From: Alkalihalobacillus sp. FSL W8-0930
GTDB taxonomy: Bacteria; Bacillota; Bacilli; Bacillales; Bacillaceae_D
DNA: 64,000 nucleotides
NCBI GenBank assembly: GCA_037965595.1
Contig: CP150183.1
Location: 868,001-932,000 of the forward strand
Direction: 5' to 3'
The notes under the pieces are model-generated. The model made no database searches. It saw nothing but the letters and a program-made list of their open reading frames with translations, and was not told where the DNA came from. The position numbers were made by a program, and so were the translations under genes. The first letter of the stretch is position 1; each line of letters starts with the position of its first letter. This document shows, in pieces, positions 41,237-48,923 of the stretch.

Positions 41237-42949
41237 ATGAATCGACTAAGATATATTGGAGTGACAACGATCTTACTACTTGCATTTACTGCTGAGGCAA
41301 AAGCAGAAGAGACAACCATCCAGATTCTACATACAAACGATGTACATGGACGAGCTTTTGAGGGCGAGTTCGACGGGATGGGTTATGCAAAGCTAGCGGC
41401 TCTCATTGACGAAACCCGCTCTGAGCATTCCTTGTTACTTGATGCAGGTGATACATTTCACGGCACAACATTCGCTTCTCTTGAGGAAGGAGAAACGATT
41501 GCGCAGGCGTTAAATCTGTTAGGCTATGATGCGCTTGTTCCAGGGAACCATGATTTTAATTATGGCTTAGAGCGACTCCAGGAGCTTGGAAGTACATTGG
41601 ATTTTCCGATCCTTGGGGCCAACCTTTTAAACGATACGCAAGAGACGTTCTTTGATCCACATCTAATTAAAGAAGTAAACGGCATAAAGATAGGCATCTT
41701 TGGTCTTTCTACTCCAGAAACGGAATATAAAACGCATCCTAATAATGTTCGTGATGTAACGTTTGAAGATCCGTCCATCACGGCAAATCGGATGGTAGAG
41801 CAGCTTGAAGAAGAGGGTGTGGACTTAATTATTGCACTGGCACATCTCGGAATCGACAAGTCAAGCGAGATTACAAGTGAGAAAGTAGCTGAGGATGTAC
41901 CAGGCATTGATGTAATTATTGACGGACACAGTCACTCTGAATTAAAGATCGGAATGGACACAGGAAATGGAACACTGATTGCGAGTGCAGGAGAATACGT
42001 CCAAAATCTTGGAGTAGTTGAACTTGTATTCGAGGACGGCGAGCTCGTTGACCGGAGCGCACGATTAATTAATCAGACCGAGGTTGAAGAGATCGAACCT
42101 GATCAAGAGATGGAGTCCCTTTTAGAAGAGTTAGAAGAAGCCCAGCAAGTCATTCTAGCAGAACCCGTTGGAGAAACAAAGGTAGAGCTTGAAGGGGAAC
42201 GTGAGCAGGTACGAGTAGAAGAAACCAACCTTGGAAATTTCATTGCTGACGTGTTACGTGAATCAACAGACGCAGATATTGCCTTAACAAACGGAGGAGG
42301 AATACGCGCTTCTGTCGCTGCTGGCACAATCACAAAAGGGGATCTTGTGGAAGTCTCTCCATTTGGAAACTATGGAGTGACAAAGGATGTAACTGGTGAG
42401 CAGCTTTTGGAGATCCTGGAAATTGGAGTAAAAGATTACCCTGAGCCAAGTGGTGGGTTCCCACAAATAAGCGGATTCTCGTTTTATGTAGATGAATCAA
42501 AGCAGCCGGGGGATCGTGTTCATTCAGTCACTATAGAAGGTGCCCCACTAGACCTATCTAAAACATATACCCTGGCAACCAATGATTTTCTAGCAAGTGG
42601 TGGTGATGAGTATGAGCCACTAGCTGGGCTCCCTATTACTAATGAATATAGTGCGCTGGATGAGTTATTAATTTCATACTTAGGAGAATCAGGGGAAATC
42701 GCACCAAAGGTAGAGGGACGTATACAATTTGGAGAGCTTGAAAAAGAGGGATCCAGTGACAAAGCAGTTCAAACTGGATCAGATTCTTCGTCTTATGTTG
42801 TTCAACCAGGTGATACACTATTTAAGATTGGGCTGCGTGAAAATGTAACCTGGGAGACATTGATGGAATGGAATCCAACGATTAAAGACGAAGACTTGAT
42901 CTACGCAGGTGAAACAATTTATTTCTCTGAAGAACCAAGTCAAAAGTAG
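41237..42949 (+). CDS. Exported UshA-type 5'-nucleotidase with LysM domain
   Basis: A 570-residue extracellular nucleotidase. Signal peptide to about residue 23 (AKA). Metallophosphoesterase domain: ILHTNDVHGR, LLDAGDTFHGT, VPGNHDFNYG, ALAHLGID and IDGHSHSE, followed by a 5'-nucleotidase C-terminal domain (TNLGNFIADVLR, LTNGGGIRASVAAG, LATNDFLASGGD, about 320-500), and one LysM (YVVQPGDTLFKIGLRENV, about 520-565) for wall binding. It would dephosphorylate external nucleotides to nucleosides, feeding salvage. Placed between guaA and pbuG, which is a sensible functional position and differs from the B. subtilis order. Confidence 0.92.
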   Translation: MNRLRYIGVTTILLLAFTAEAKAEETTIQILHTNDVHGRAFEGEFDGMGYAKLAALIDETRSEHSLLLDAGDTFHGTTFASLEEGETIAQALNLLGYDALVPGNHDFNYGLERLQELGSTLDFPILGANLLNDTQETFFDPHLIKEVNGIKIGIFGLSTPETEYKTHPNNVRDVTFEDPSITANRMVEQLEEEGVDLIIALAHLGIDKSSEITSEKVAEDVPGIDVIIDGHSHSELKIGMDTGNGTLIASAGEYVQNLGVVELVFEDGELVDRSARLINQTEVEEIEPDQEMESLLEELEEAQQVILAEPVGETKVELEGEREQVRVEETNLGNFIADVLRESTDADIALTNGGGIRASVAAGTITKGDLVEVSPFGNYGVTKDVTGEQLLEILEIGVKDYPEPSGGFPQISGFSFYVDESKQPGDRVHSVTIEGAPLDLSKTYTLATNDFLASGGDEYEPLAGLPITNEYSALDELLISYLGESGEIAPKVEGRIQFGELEKEGSSDKAVQTGSDSSSYVVQPGDTLFKIGLRENVTWETLMEWNPTIKDEDLIYAGETIYFSEEPSQK

Positions 42950-43007
42950 AAACATTCGCGATTTTTATCCTTCCATTCTTTTCCTCGGACAAACAGAGTA
43001 ACCTAGT

Positions 43008-43048
43008 AAAACACACAAGAATGAAGGATCATTCTTGTGTGTTTTTAT
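43008..43048 (+). terminator. Terminator of the nucleotidase gene
   Basis: AAAACACACAAGAATGA and TCATTCTTGTGTGTTTT pair perfectly around AGGA. Confidence 0.92.
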
Positions 43049-43051
43049 TCG

Positions 43052-43126
43052 TTTTCCGAATAATGCATATGAAATCGCACTCATTGTTCGGTTTTTATTG
43101 ACAAATTGAATAAAGGTTGCTAAACT
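43052..43126 (+). promoter_or_regulatory. PurR operator and promoter of pbuG
   Basis: Two inverted PurBoxes: TTTTCCGAATAAT (43052-43064) and, reversed, ATTGTTCGGTTTT (43083-43095), whose complement AAAACCGAACAAT fits AWWWCCGAACWWT exactly. The CGAA/TTCG cores are 30 bases apart. TTGACA (43098-43103), 17 bases, TAAACT (43121-43126) follows. This is the layout of PurR-repressed promoters, relieved by PRPP. Confidence 0.82.
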
Positions 43127-43152
43127 CAATTCATAAACAACCACATATCATT

Positions 43153-43214
43153 TCTCGTATATTCGCGGAGATATGGTCCGCGAGTCTCTACAAGCTGCCT
43201 TAAAGAGCTTACTA
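43153..43214 (+). promoter_or_regulatory. Purine (guanine-type) riboswitch aptamer of pbuG
   Basis: Contains the family pattern: CGTATATTCGCGG, GATATGG-TCCGCG (P2), TCTCTACAAGCTG, CCTTAAAGAGCT (P3) and TTACTACGATG. The base equivalent to xpt C74 is C (ACTACG), giving guanine/hypoxanthine rather than adenine specificity. P1 appears short. It lies 27 bases after the -10 element. Confidence 0.92.
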
Positions 43215-43268
43215 CGATGTTATCCCAATAGAGGACGGACGGTCTTCTATTTTGCTGATAATGTGTAC

Positions 43269-43299
43269 GCTCGGAGCAGGATGCTCGGAGCTTATTTTT
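43269..43299 (+). terminator. Riboswitch expression-platform terminator (pbuG)
   Basis: GCTCGGAGC pairs with GCTCGGAGC with one G-G mismatch around AGGAT, then TTATTTTT, 29 bases before pbuG. Guanine binding would favour it. Confidence 0.78.
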
Positions 43300-43327
43300 A
43301 TGGGGAAAACCCCCAAGGAGGAGCAGC

Positions 43328-44629
43328 ATGGATCGATTTTTTGGATTAACAGAAAAAGGTACGACTATTAAAAGAGAGGCAATTGCTGGACTTACTACAT
43401 TCCTAGCCATGGCATACATTTTGGGCGTAAACCCAATGATTCTTGGTGATGCTGGTATGGATGTGAATGCAGTCTTTGTAGCAACAGCTCTTTCTGCTAT
43501 GATTGGATCACTGATCATGGGACTTGTTGCGAATTATCCAATCGCTGTCGCTCCTGGAATGGGATTGAATGCGTTTTTTGCTTATACAGTTGTTCTTGGA
43601 ATGGGATTAAGCTGGCAAGCAGCATTGTTTGCTGTATTTGTTTCAAGTATTATTTTTCTACTTATTACTGCATTTAAAATTAGAGAAATTATTATCAATG
43701 CAATTCCCGCAGAGTTAAAGCATGCGGCAGGTGCAGGTATTGGTTTATTCATTGCTTTTATTGGTTTAAAAAACGCAGAGATTATTGTTGCGGATCCAGC
43801 GACATTTGTTGCATTAGGTGATTTAACATCAGGTCCTGTATTACTTGCGGTGTTTGGTGTTGTTCTAACTGCCATTTTTGTCGTTATGGGTCTTAAAGCA
43901 GGCGTATTTTATGGACTAGCTATTACAGCTGTAGTTGGAATTATCTTTGGTTTAGTTGGTCGTCCTGAGGGCATTGTAGCGTCTGTTCCAAGCTTGTCTC
44001 CAACGCTTTTTGCAGCGTTTGATATTAGCAGTTCTGAAATTTTTAGTGCTCAAATGGGTATAGCTATCTTAACTTTCTTATTCGTTACATTCTTTGATAC
44101 AGCAGGAACATTATTTGCTGTTGCAAACCAAGCAGGATTCGTGAAAGACAATAAGCTACCACGTGCAGGAAAAGCGTTATTCTCCGATGCGAGTGGTGGA
44201 ACGATTGGTGCACTTCTGGGTACATCAACAACAACTGCTTATGTAGAGTCAACCTCTGGTGTAGCTGTTGGAGGCCGTACAGGTCTTACTGCGGTTGTCA
44301 CGGGAATTCTATTCTTAATCGCACTATTTTTCTCACCACTACTAGCAGTCGTTACAGGTCATGTAACTGCCGCTGCTTTAATTATTGTTGGTGTCATGAT
44401 GGCTTCATCTCTACGCTTTATTGACTGGACGCGTATGGAAGTAGCAATCCCAGCCTTTGTTACATTTGTAGCAATGCCACTAACGTATAGTATTGCAAAC
44501 GGAATTGCGCTTGGATTTATCCTTTATCCAATTACAATGGTTGTTAGTGGAAACGCGAAAAAAATGCATCCGATTATGTATTTCTTATTTGTAGTATTTG
44601 TTCTGTACTTTGCGTTTTTAAGTCATTAA
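43328..44629 (+). CDS. pbuG: Hypoxanthine/guanine permease, NCS2/AzgA type
   Basis: A 433-residue proton-coupled purine base importer with 13-14 membrane segments. GTTIKREAIAGLTTFLAMAYI is interrupted here by the helix start; the motifs ANYPIAVAPGMGLNAFFAY, ELKHAAGAGIGLFIAFIGL and FFDTAGTLFAVANQAG are those of PbuG/AzgA proteins. The RBS CAAGGAGGAGC precedes ATG. Its control region combines PurR boxes and a guanine-type riboswitch. Same relative position (after guaA, before purE) as in B. subtilis. Confidence 0.96.
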   Translation: MDRFFGLTEKGTTIKREAIAGLTTFLAMAYILGVNPMILGDAGMDVNAVFVATALSAMIGSLIMGLVANYPIAVAPGMGLNAFFAYTVVLGMGLSWQAALFAVFVSSIIFLLITAFKIREIIINAIPAELKHAAGAGIGLFIAFIGLKNAEIIVADPATFVALGDLTSGPVLLAVFGVVLTAIFVVMGLKAGVFYGLAITAVVGIIFGLVGRPEGIVASVPSLSPTLFAAFDISSSEIFSAQMGIAILTFLFVTFFDTAGTLFAVANQAGFVKDNKLPRAGKALFSDASGGTIGALLGTSTTTAYVESTSGVAVGGRTGLTAVVTGILFLIALFFSPLLAVVTGHVTAAALIIVGVMMASSLRFIDWTRMEVAIPAFVTFVAMPLTYSIANGIALGFILYPITMVVSGNAKKMHPIMYFLFVVFVLYFAFLSH

Positions 44630-44635
44630 TCCTTG

Positions 44636-44669
44636 AAAAACCGCCTCTCCAAATCGAGGCGGTTTTTTT
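44636..44669. terminator. Bidirectional terminator between pbuG and a GNAT gene
   Basis: AAAAACCGCCTC and GAGGCGGTTTTT around TCCAAATC; serves both convergent genes. Confidence 0.9.
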
Positions 44670-44670
44670 G

Positions 44671-45231
44671 TTATCGTATTTGCGCGTACACACAAGTGTC
44701 TCTTAACTCTTCACTATCAATCGCCTTTGCTTCCTGTTTTAATACGGCCTCGAGTTCAAAGTTCAGCCTCTCAGCAATCGCGCGGCTTTTCACGTTTTTT
44801 GCATCACAGCGAATTTCAACTCTGCGTGCCTTTAATTCTTGAAACGCAAAGGTTGTAATCCCTTGAACCGCTTCGGTCATATAGCCTTTTCCACTATATT
44901 CTGTTCGAATCCAATAGCCAATCTCCACTTTAGGAACGTCCCAATCGATTCGATGCAGGCCGGATGAGGCTACAAGTTCCCCAGTTTCTTTATGGAATAC
45001 GAGTAAACGAAGGTCTTTCCGGGTTAAAAAGTTGACGTGAGCTTCGCGGATGTTTGCTTCTGTTAGCTCTGGTGATTGTTCGAAATGTGCAAAGGGCAAC
45101 CATGGTTTAAGCTGCTCGATCGATGAACTGACCGCTTCGTACATCTTCGCGCCATCACCTGGTTTTGGAGCTCGAATGAGTAATCGTTCGGTTTCAAAGC
45201 TATCTGGAAAATCAATCATTAAAGGATTCAT
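44671..45231 (-). CDS. RimJ/RimL-type GNAT acetyltransferase
   Basis: A 186-residue acetyltransferase. ATG at 45231 is preferred: GAGGTGA is six bases upstream, while the GTG at 45240 lies inside that site. SFETERLLIRAPKPGDGAKM is the usual RimJ/L start, VEIGYWIRTEYSGKGYMTEAVQ the acetyl-CoA loop and CDAKNVKSRAIAERLNFELE the last motif. Family members acetylate protein N-termini or small molecules; target unknown. It sits inside the purine region on the opposite strand. Confidence 0.88.
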   Translation of the reverse strand: MNPLMIDFPDSFETERLLIRAPKPGDGAKMYEAVSSSIEQLKPWLPFAHFEQSPELTEANIREAHVNFLTRKDLRLLVFHKETGELVASSGLHRIDWDVPKVEIGYWIRTEYSGKGYMTEAVQGITTFAFQELKARRVEIRCDAKNVKSRAIAERLNFELEAVLKQEAKAIDSEELRDTCVYAQIR

Positions 45232-45357
45232 TTGTTTCACCTCATCTGTAGTTCTCTACAGTTTACTTGAATGAAAGGTTCCTGCCAATAGAATAAAATG
45301 AATATTTTCCCTATTGCGAGGCACGATAAGCTTATCAACGAGTGAGGTGGAACAAAC

Positions 45358-46458
45358 ATGCCTTCTATCTATTCAATTAGTACATATGCACCTCCGCACA
45401 AGCTTCGTCAGGAAGACACAATGGAGTTTGCGAGAGAATTATTTAGTGAAAGCTTTGAGGACATTGAACGTCTCTTAACCGTATTTGGCAACGGCCAAAT
45501 CGATGAGCGTTATTTTGCGGCACCAATGGAGTGGTTCCACGCGCCACATACGTTAAAAGAGAGAAACGACTTATTTATTGAACTGGCTGTAAAGTACGGT
45601 GTAGCTGCAATTCAAAGTTGCCTTCAAAATCATACGTTTCTAAAAAGAAGAGTCGGTGTGGATGAAATTGACGCGATTATTTGTGTCACCAGCTCAGGCA
45701 TGTCGACTCCCGGACTAGAAGCAAGAATGATGAATCATCTTTCATTTGATAAACATACAAAGAGAATTCCCATATGGGGGCTGGGCTGTGCTGGAGGAGC
45801 TGCGGGATTAAGCCGTGCCTTTGATTATTGTCAGGCTCACCCAAAGGAAAATGTTTTGCTCGTTTGTGTGGAATTATGTAGCTTAACCTTTCAACATAAT
45901 GACCATTCTAAGAGTAATTTGATAGGTACCTCACTATTTGCAGATGGGGTGGCCTGTGCGTTAGTGGGTGGAGATGAGAGCTCCCTTCGATTTGATCTTG
46001 TGAAAGAAACCTCCCCTCGCTTTCTAGGTAGCAGGTCAACACTTATGCCTCAATCAGAGGATGTGATGGGGTGGGATGTACGGGATTCAGGTTTACACGT
46101 TGTCTTTTCGCGAAGTATACCTGGAATTGTGGAAAAATGGCTTGAACCAAATGTGAAAGAATTTTTGCAGGAAGAAGGCGTACAGCTCTCTGACATTGAT
46201 GCCTTTATAGCACACCCTGGTGGGAAAAAGGTGCTTGAATCCTATGAAAAAGCTCTAGGCTTCTCCCCTGAAGAAACGGCTGTGTCTAGAGAGGTATTAC
46301 GAACGTATGGAAACATGTCCTCACCTACAGTGCTATATGTGTTAAAAGAATTTATGGAAGCAGACAGACCACTCGGTTATCGCGGGTTGATTGCTGCACT
46401 TGGGCCAGGTTTTTGTTCTGAGCTTGTTCATGTTGAGTGGGAGGGAATGGTTCATTGA
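45358..46458 (+). CDS. bpsA: Type III polyketide synthase (BpsA/alkylpyrone synthase-like)
   Basis: A 366-residue chalcone-synthase-fold enzyme. The catalytic triad is visible: Cys144 in IWGLGCAGGAAG, His286 in FIAHPGGKK and Asn319 in TYGNMSSPT. It would extend long-chain acyl-CoA with malonyl-CoA to triketide or tetraketide alkylpyrones. In B. subtilis BpsA works with the methyltransferase BpsB; the next gene here is that partner and its start overlaps this stop (TTGA). The gene pair is not located beside purine genes in B. subtilis. RBS is GTGAGGTGG. Confidence 0.92.
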   Translation: MPSIYSISTYAPPHKLRQEDTMEFARELFSESFEDIERLLTVFGNGQIDERYFAAPMEWFHAPHTLKERNDLFIELAVKYGVAAIQSCLQNHTFLKRRVGVDEIDAIICVTSSGMSTPGLEARMMNHLSFDKHTKRIPIWGLGCAGGAAGLSRAFDYCQAHPKENVLLVCVELCSLTFQHNDHSKSNLIGTSLFADGVACALVGGDESSLRFDLVKETSPRFLGSRSTLMPQSEDVMGWDVRDSGLHVVFSRSIPGIVEKWLEPNVKEFLQEEGVQLSDIDAFIAHPGGKKVLESYEKALGFSPEETAVSREVLRTYGNMSSPTVLYVLKEFMEADRPLGYRGLIAALGPGFCSELVHVEWEGMVH

Positions 46459-47015
46459 TACTCGTTTATCTTTTTATTGGACTTGTCATCTTGCAACGAC
46501 TAGCTGAAGTAGGGGTGGCTAAATCAAATGAACGATGGATGAAGGATCGTGGTGCATTTGAAGCAGGAGCAAACCATTATCCTGTTATGGTTGCTCTTCA
46601 CGTTTCATTTTTCCTTTCATTATTACTTGAGGTAACCTTAAGGCAATCAGAATGGACGATGTGGAGTATTTTGCCGCTTGCTCTCTTTGTACTTGCTCAA
46701 ACGATTCGAATATGGGCACTTGCCACACTGGGAAGAAGCTGGAATACCAAAATAATCGTCTTGCCGGGAGCGGAGCCTGTGAACCGAGGGCCCTACAAAT
46801 GGATTCGCCATCCTAACTATGTGGTTGTTGTCTTAGAAATTCTCTTTTTGCCGCTTGTTTTTCAGGCGTATGTAACGGCTATCGTATTTAGCCTGTTAAA
46901 TGTGGTGATGCTAAGCGTTCGAATTAAAGCGGAAGAAGACGCACTTAATCACGAAGGTAGCTATCAACAGACATTTAAACATGTGAGGCGGTTTATTAGT
47001 ATACGGAAGAAATAA
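46455..47015 (+). CDS. bpsB: Isoprenylcysteine carboxyl methyltransferase-type protein (BpsB-like)
   Basis: A 186-residue membrane methyltransferase. TTG at 46455 is chosen because GGAGGGA lies nine bases upstream and the TTGA overlap couples it to bpsA; a GTG at 46437 is possible. Four or five helices; GRSWNTKIIVLPGAEPVNRGPYKWIRHPNY is split by the AdoMet-site motif RGPYKWIRHPNYVVV, and EEDAL near the end is conserved. BpsB methylates alkylpyrone products of BpsA to ethers. Terminator follows at 47019. Confidence 0.9.
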   Translation: MILVYLFIGLVILQRLAEVGVAKSNERWMKDRGAFEAGANHYPVMVALHVSFFLSLLLEVTLRQSEWTMWSILPLALFVLAQTIRIWALATLGRSWNTKIIVLPGAEPVNRGPYKWIRHPNYVVVVLEILFLPLVFQAYVTAIVFSLLNVVMLSVRIKAEEDALNHEGSYQQTFKHVRRFISIRKK

Positions 47016-47018
47016 AAG

Positions 47019-47056
47019 ATCGGCGTTCCAGTCCTCTCGGATTGACGCCGATTTTG
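47019..47056 (+). terminator. Terminator of bpsAB
   Basis: ATCGGCGT and ACGCCGAT flank an inner CCTCTCGG segment; TTTTGTTTA follows. Confidence 0.72.
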
Positions 47057-47068
47057 TTTATCTTCCCT

Positions 47069-47833
47069 TTATTCGAGTTCATTGTAAACATCAAAGAGAT
47101 AAGGTTCAAAGGTGGTGTCCGTTCCATCAGGGAATAAGGCCCATCCTTCAGGCGCGGGGTGAAAAGCCTCGTTCCAAACAATCATGGGAAGAGCGAATGC
47201 TTGATTTGTCGCATCATAACGAACTTCATAAGGAAGGCCCAGGAGCGTGTAATAAAAAAGAGGACTCGTCTCAAATTGGATCTGAGTGTTCGTGTTGTTT
47301 TCAAATGTATTGACGTAGTTCAAGCTCGTCTGAACATAAACAGATGGTGTGCTTGTGGATTGTACCAGAGATGAAATAGTTTCGATATTCGGTACAATCA
47401 TCCAATCATTGTTGTCTTGTCTAAGATGGAATTCAAATTCATGCTCCCAGTACGCATCCCATTGAATGGTGACAGGGATGTAAACTCCACCTTCGCCTTG
47501 CTCATGCACCTCTCCGATTACGTAGCCTTCAAAAGGTTCAAACTCGTCAAGCTGCTGTTCAATGAGATCAAGAAATTCATCATCTACTTTTGAAGAATCA
47601 ATAAATGCTAAAACGTCGTCAGAACGAAAAGGAAAATCTGTTTGCTGTAATTGTTGGAGGTATTGATTTAATCGTTTTTCAGGTCCTGTTTGTTTTAGAA
47701 GGGTGAAAAAGAAGTACGAAAAAGTAACTGCGCTTATGATACTTATTAGGTAGAAGCGTGTTCTTCGTTTAGACAATTCATCACCCCAATTCCCTGACAT
47801 AAAATGGTGTGTCTCTAGTTTAGCGATCATCAT
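47069..47833 (-). CDS. Membrane-anchored protein of unknown function
   Basis: About 254 residues. The start is uncertain: TTG at 47845, ATG at 47833, 47830 and 47800 are in frame and none has a clear ribosome site. After a short basic segment (SKRRTR) a single helix at about 28-45 (FYLISIISAVTFSYFFFTLL) anchors a very acidic extracytoplasmic part rich in Glu, Asp, Phe and Tyr. The strand-like FEGYVIGEVHEQGEGGVYIPV suggests a beta domain. I do not recognise the family. It corresponds in position to none of the B. subtilis genes that I can name. Confidence 0.68.
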   Translation of the reverse strand: MMIAKLETHHFMSGNWGDELSKRRTRFYLISIISAVTFSYFFFTLLKQTGPEKRLNQYLQQLQQTDFPFRSDDVLAFIDSSKVDDEFLDLIEQQLDEFEPFEGYVIGEVHEQGEGGVYIPVTIQWDAYWEHEFEFHLRQDNNDWMIVPNIETISSLVQSTSTPSVYVQTSLNYVNTFENNTNTQIQFETSPLFYYTLLGLPYEVRYDATNQAFALPMIVWNEAFHPAPEGWALFPDGTDTTFEPYLFDVYNELE

Positions 47834-47922
47834 CCGTACATTCAATGGATCATTGGATTTTGTCGAACGAAAGAGGTCCTCATGCTACAATTAACACAAA
47901 GATCGTTTAAGGGGGAGTTACA

Positions 47923-48123
47923 TTGGCTAAAAAACGTAAACAACAATTTAGTGTTGCGCCAGAGGAGAGTATAGCAGAGTGTCTCGATCGTATGAAAGAC
48001 GAAGGATATCGTCCTATTCGACGCATGGAGAAGCCAGTTTTTAAAGAAAATGGCTCAAAAACTCCAGTTATTAGTCATCAGCAGATTATTTTTGAGGGAA
48101 TATTAGAGGAAGACGAACAATAA
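47923..48123 (+). CDS. yebG: NETI-motif family protein (YebG-like)
   Basis: A 66-residue basic-then-acidic small protein starting at TTG after AAGGGGGAG. KKRKQQFSVAPEESIAECLDRM and GYRPIRRMEKPVFKE follow the pattern of YebG/NETI proteins found just upstream of purE in Bacillus. The eponymous N-E-T-I is E-E-S-I here. Function is unknown. Its last codons overlap the first half of the purE PurBox pair. Confidence 0.82.
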   Translation: MAKKRKQQFSVAPEESIAECLDRMKDEGYRPIRRMEKPVFKENGSKTPVISHQQIIFEGILEEDEQ

Positions 48124-48185
48124 TTCTTTAATGAGATAAAACCGTTCGACTTTTAGTTGACACTCTTAAAAATACCTTGTAAGAT
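48109..48185 (+). promoter_or_regulatory. PurR operator and promoter of the pur operon
   Basis: GAAGACGAACAAT (48109-48121) and the inverted ACCGTTCGACTTT (48141-48153) are PurBox-like; their CGAA/TTCG cores are 31 bases apart, and the second lies 12 bases before the -35, close to the pbuG layout. TTGACA (48157-48162), 17 bases, TAAGAT (48180-48185) is a near-consensus promoter. Boxes deviate from AWWWCCGAACWWT at three or more positions. Confidence 0.68.
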
Positions 48186-48218
48186 TAATGTGCATTGTCG
48201 ATAAAAAACGAAATAACA

Positions 48219-48287
48219 CCTCATATAATTTTGGGAATATGGCCCATACGTTTCTACCTGATAACCGTAAATTATCAGACTATGAGG
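48219..48287 (+). promoter_or_regulatory. Purine (guanine-type) riboswitch aptamer of purE
   Basis: CCTCATA/TATGAGG form P1; GGG-AATATGG-CCC is P2 and CTGATAACCGTAAATTATCAG is P3 with its loop. The specificity base before TATGAGG is C (GACTATGAGG), as in guanine-sensing aptamers. It starts 34 bases after the -10 element. Confidence 0.95.
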
Positions 48288-48366
48288 GAAGATAGCGTAC
48301 ATTTGTCTACCGTTTTTAGTAGATGGGGTACGTAAAGCGCGGAATTAGCTGTCTTTCTCTCATTGT

Positions 48367-48398
48367 GCAGATTAGGATCTGATTCTGCGTTTTTTTTG
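48367..48398 (+). terminator. Riboswitch expression-platform terminator (purE)
   Basis: GCAGATTAG and CTGATTCTGC pair (one bulge) around GAT, then nine Ts. Ligand binding would stop transcription before purE. Confidence 0.85.
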
Positions 48399-48431
48399 TT
48401 TGAAACAAGCAGTCATACGAGGGAGTGAATG

Positions 48432-48923
48432 ATGGTGATGGAGCCAGCTGTTGGCGTAATCATGGGAAGTACATCTGATTGGGAAACAATGAAACACGCG
48501 TGTGACATGTTGGATGAGTTAAATGTTCCTTATGAAAAGAAAGTGGTATCTGCTCATCGTACACCAGACTTAATGTTTCAATATGCTGAGCAAGCAGTTG
48601 GACGAGGTCTAAAAGTCATCATTGCTGGAGCAGGAGGAGCTGCTCATCTACCAGGTATGGTAGCAGCAAAAACGCCACTACCTGTAATTGGGGTTCCAGT
48701 TCAATCCAAGGCTTTAAATGGACTTGATTCACTTTTGTCAATCGTCCAGATGCCAGGAGGTGTACCGGTAGCAACGGTTGCCATTGGTCGTGCCGGTGCA
48801 ACCAATGCGGGGATCTTAGCAGCACAAATTGTTGGGACTACGAATCAAGTGGTACAGGATGCCGTGCTAACCAAACGTAAACAAACAGAAGAAGCTGTTC
48901 TTGCGAGTAGTGATACGCTATGA
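48432..48923 (+). CDS. purE: N5-carboxyaminoimidazole ribonucleotide mutase
   Basis: Converts N5-CAIR to CAIR. Start ATG at 48432 is six bases from GGGAG; ATGs at 48429 and 48438 are alternatives. Class I PurE of 163 residues with [30 protein letters not shown] (catalytic His), [20 protein letters not shown] and [16 protein letters not shown]. First gene of the pur operon, overlapping purK by four bases (ATGA). Confidence 0.97.
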   Translation: MVMEPAVGVIMGSTSDWETMKHACDMLDELNVPYEKKVVSAHRTPDLMFQYAEQAVGRGLKVIIAGAGGAAHLPGMVAAKTPLPVIGVPVQSKALNGLDSLLSIVQMPGGVPVATVAIGRAGATNAGILAAQIVGTTNQVVQDAVLTKRKQTEEAVLASSDTL

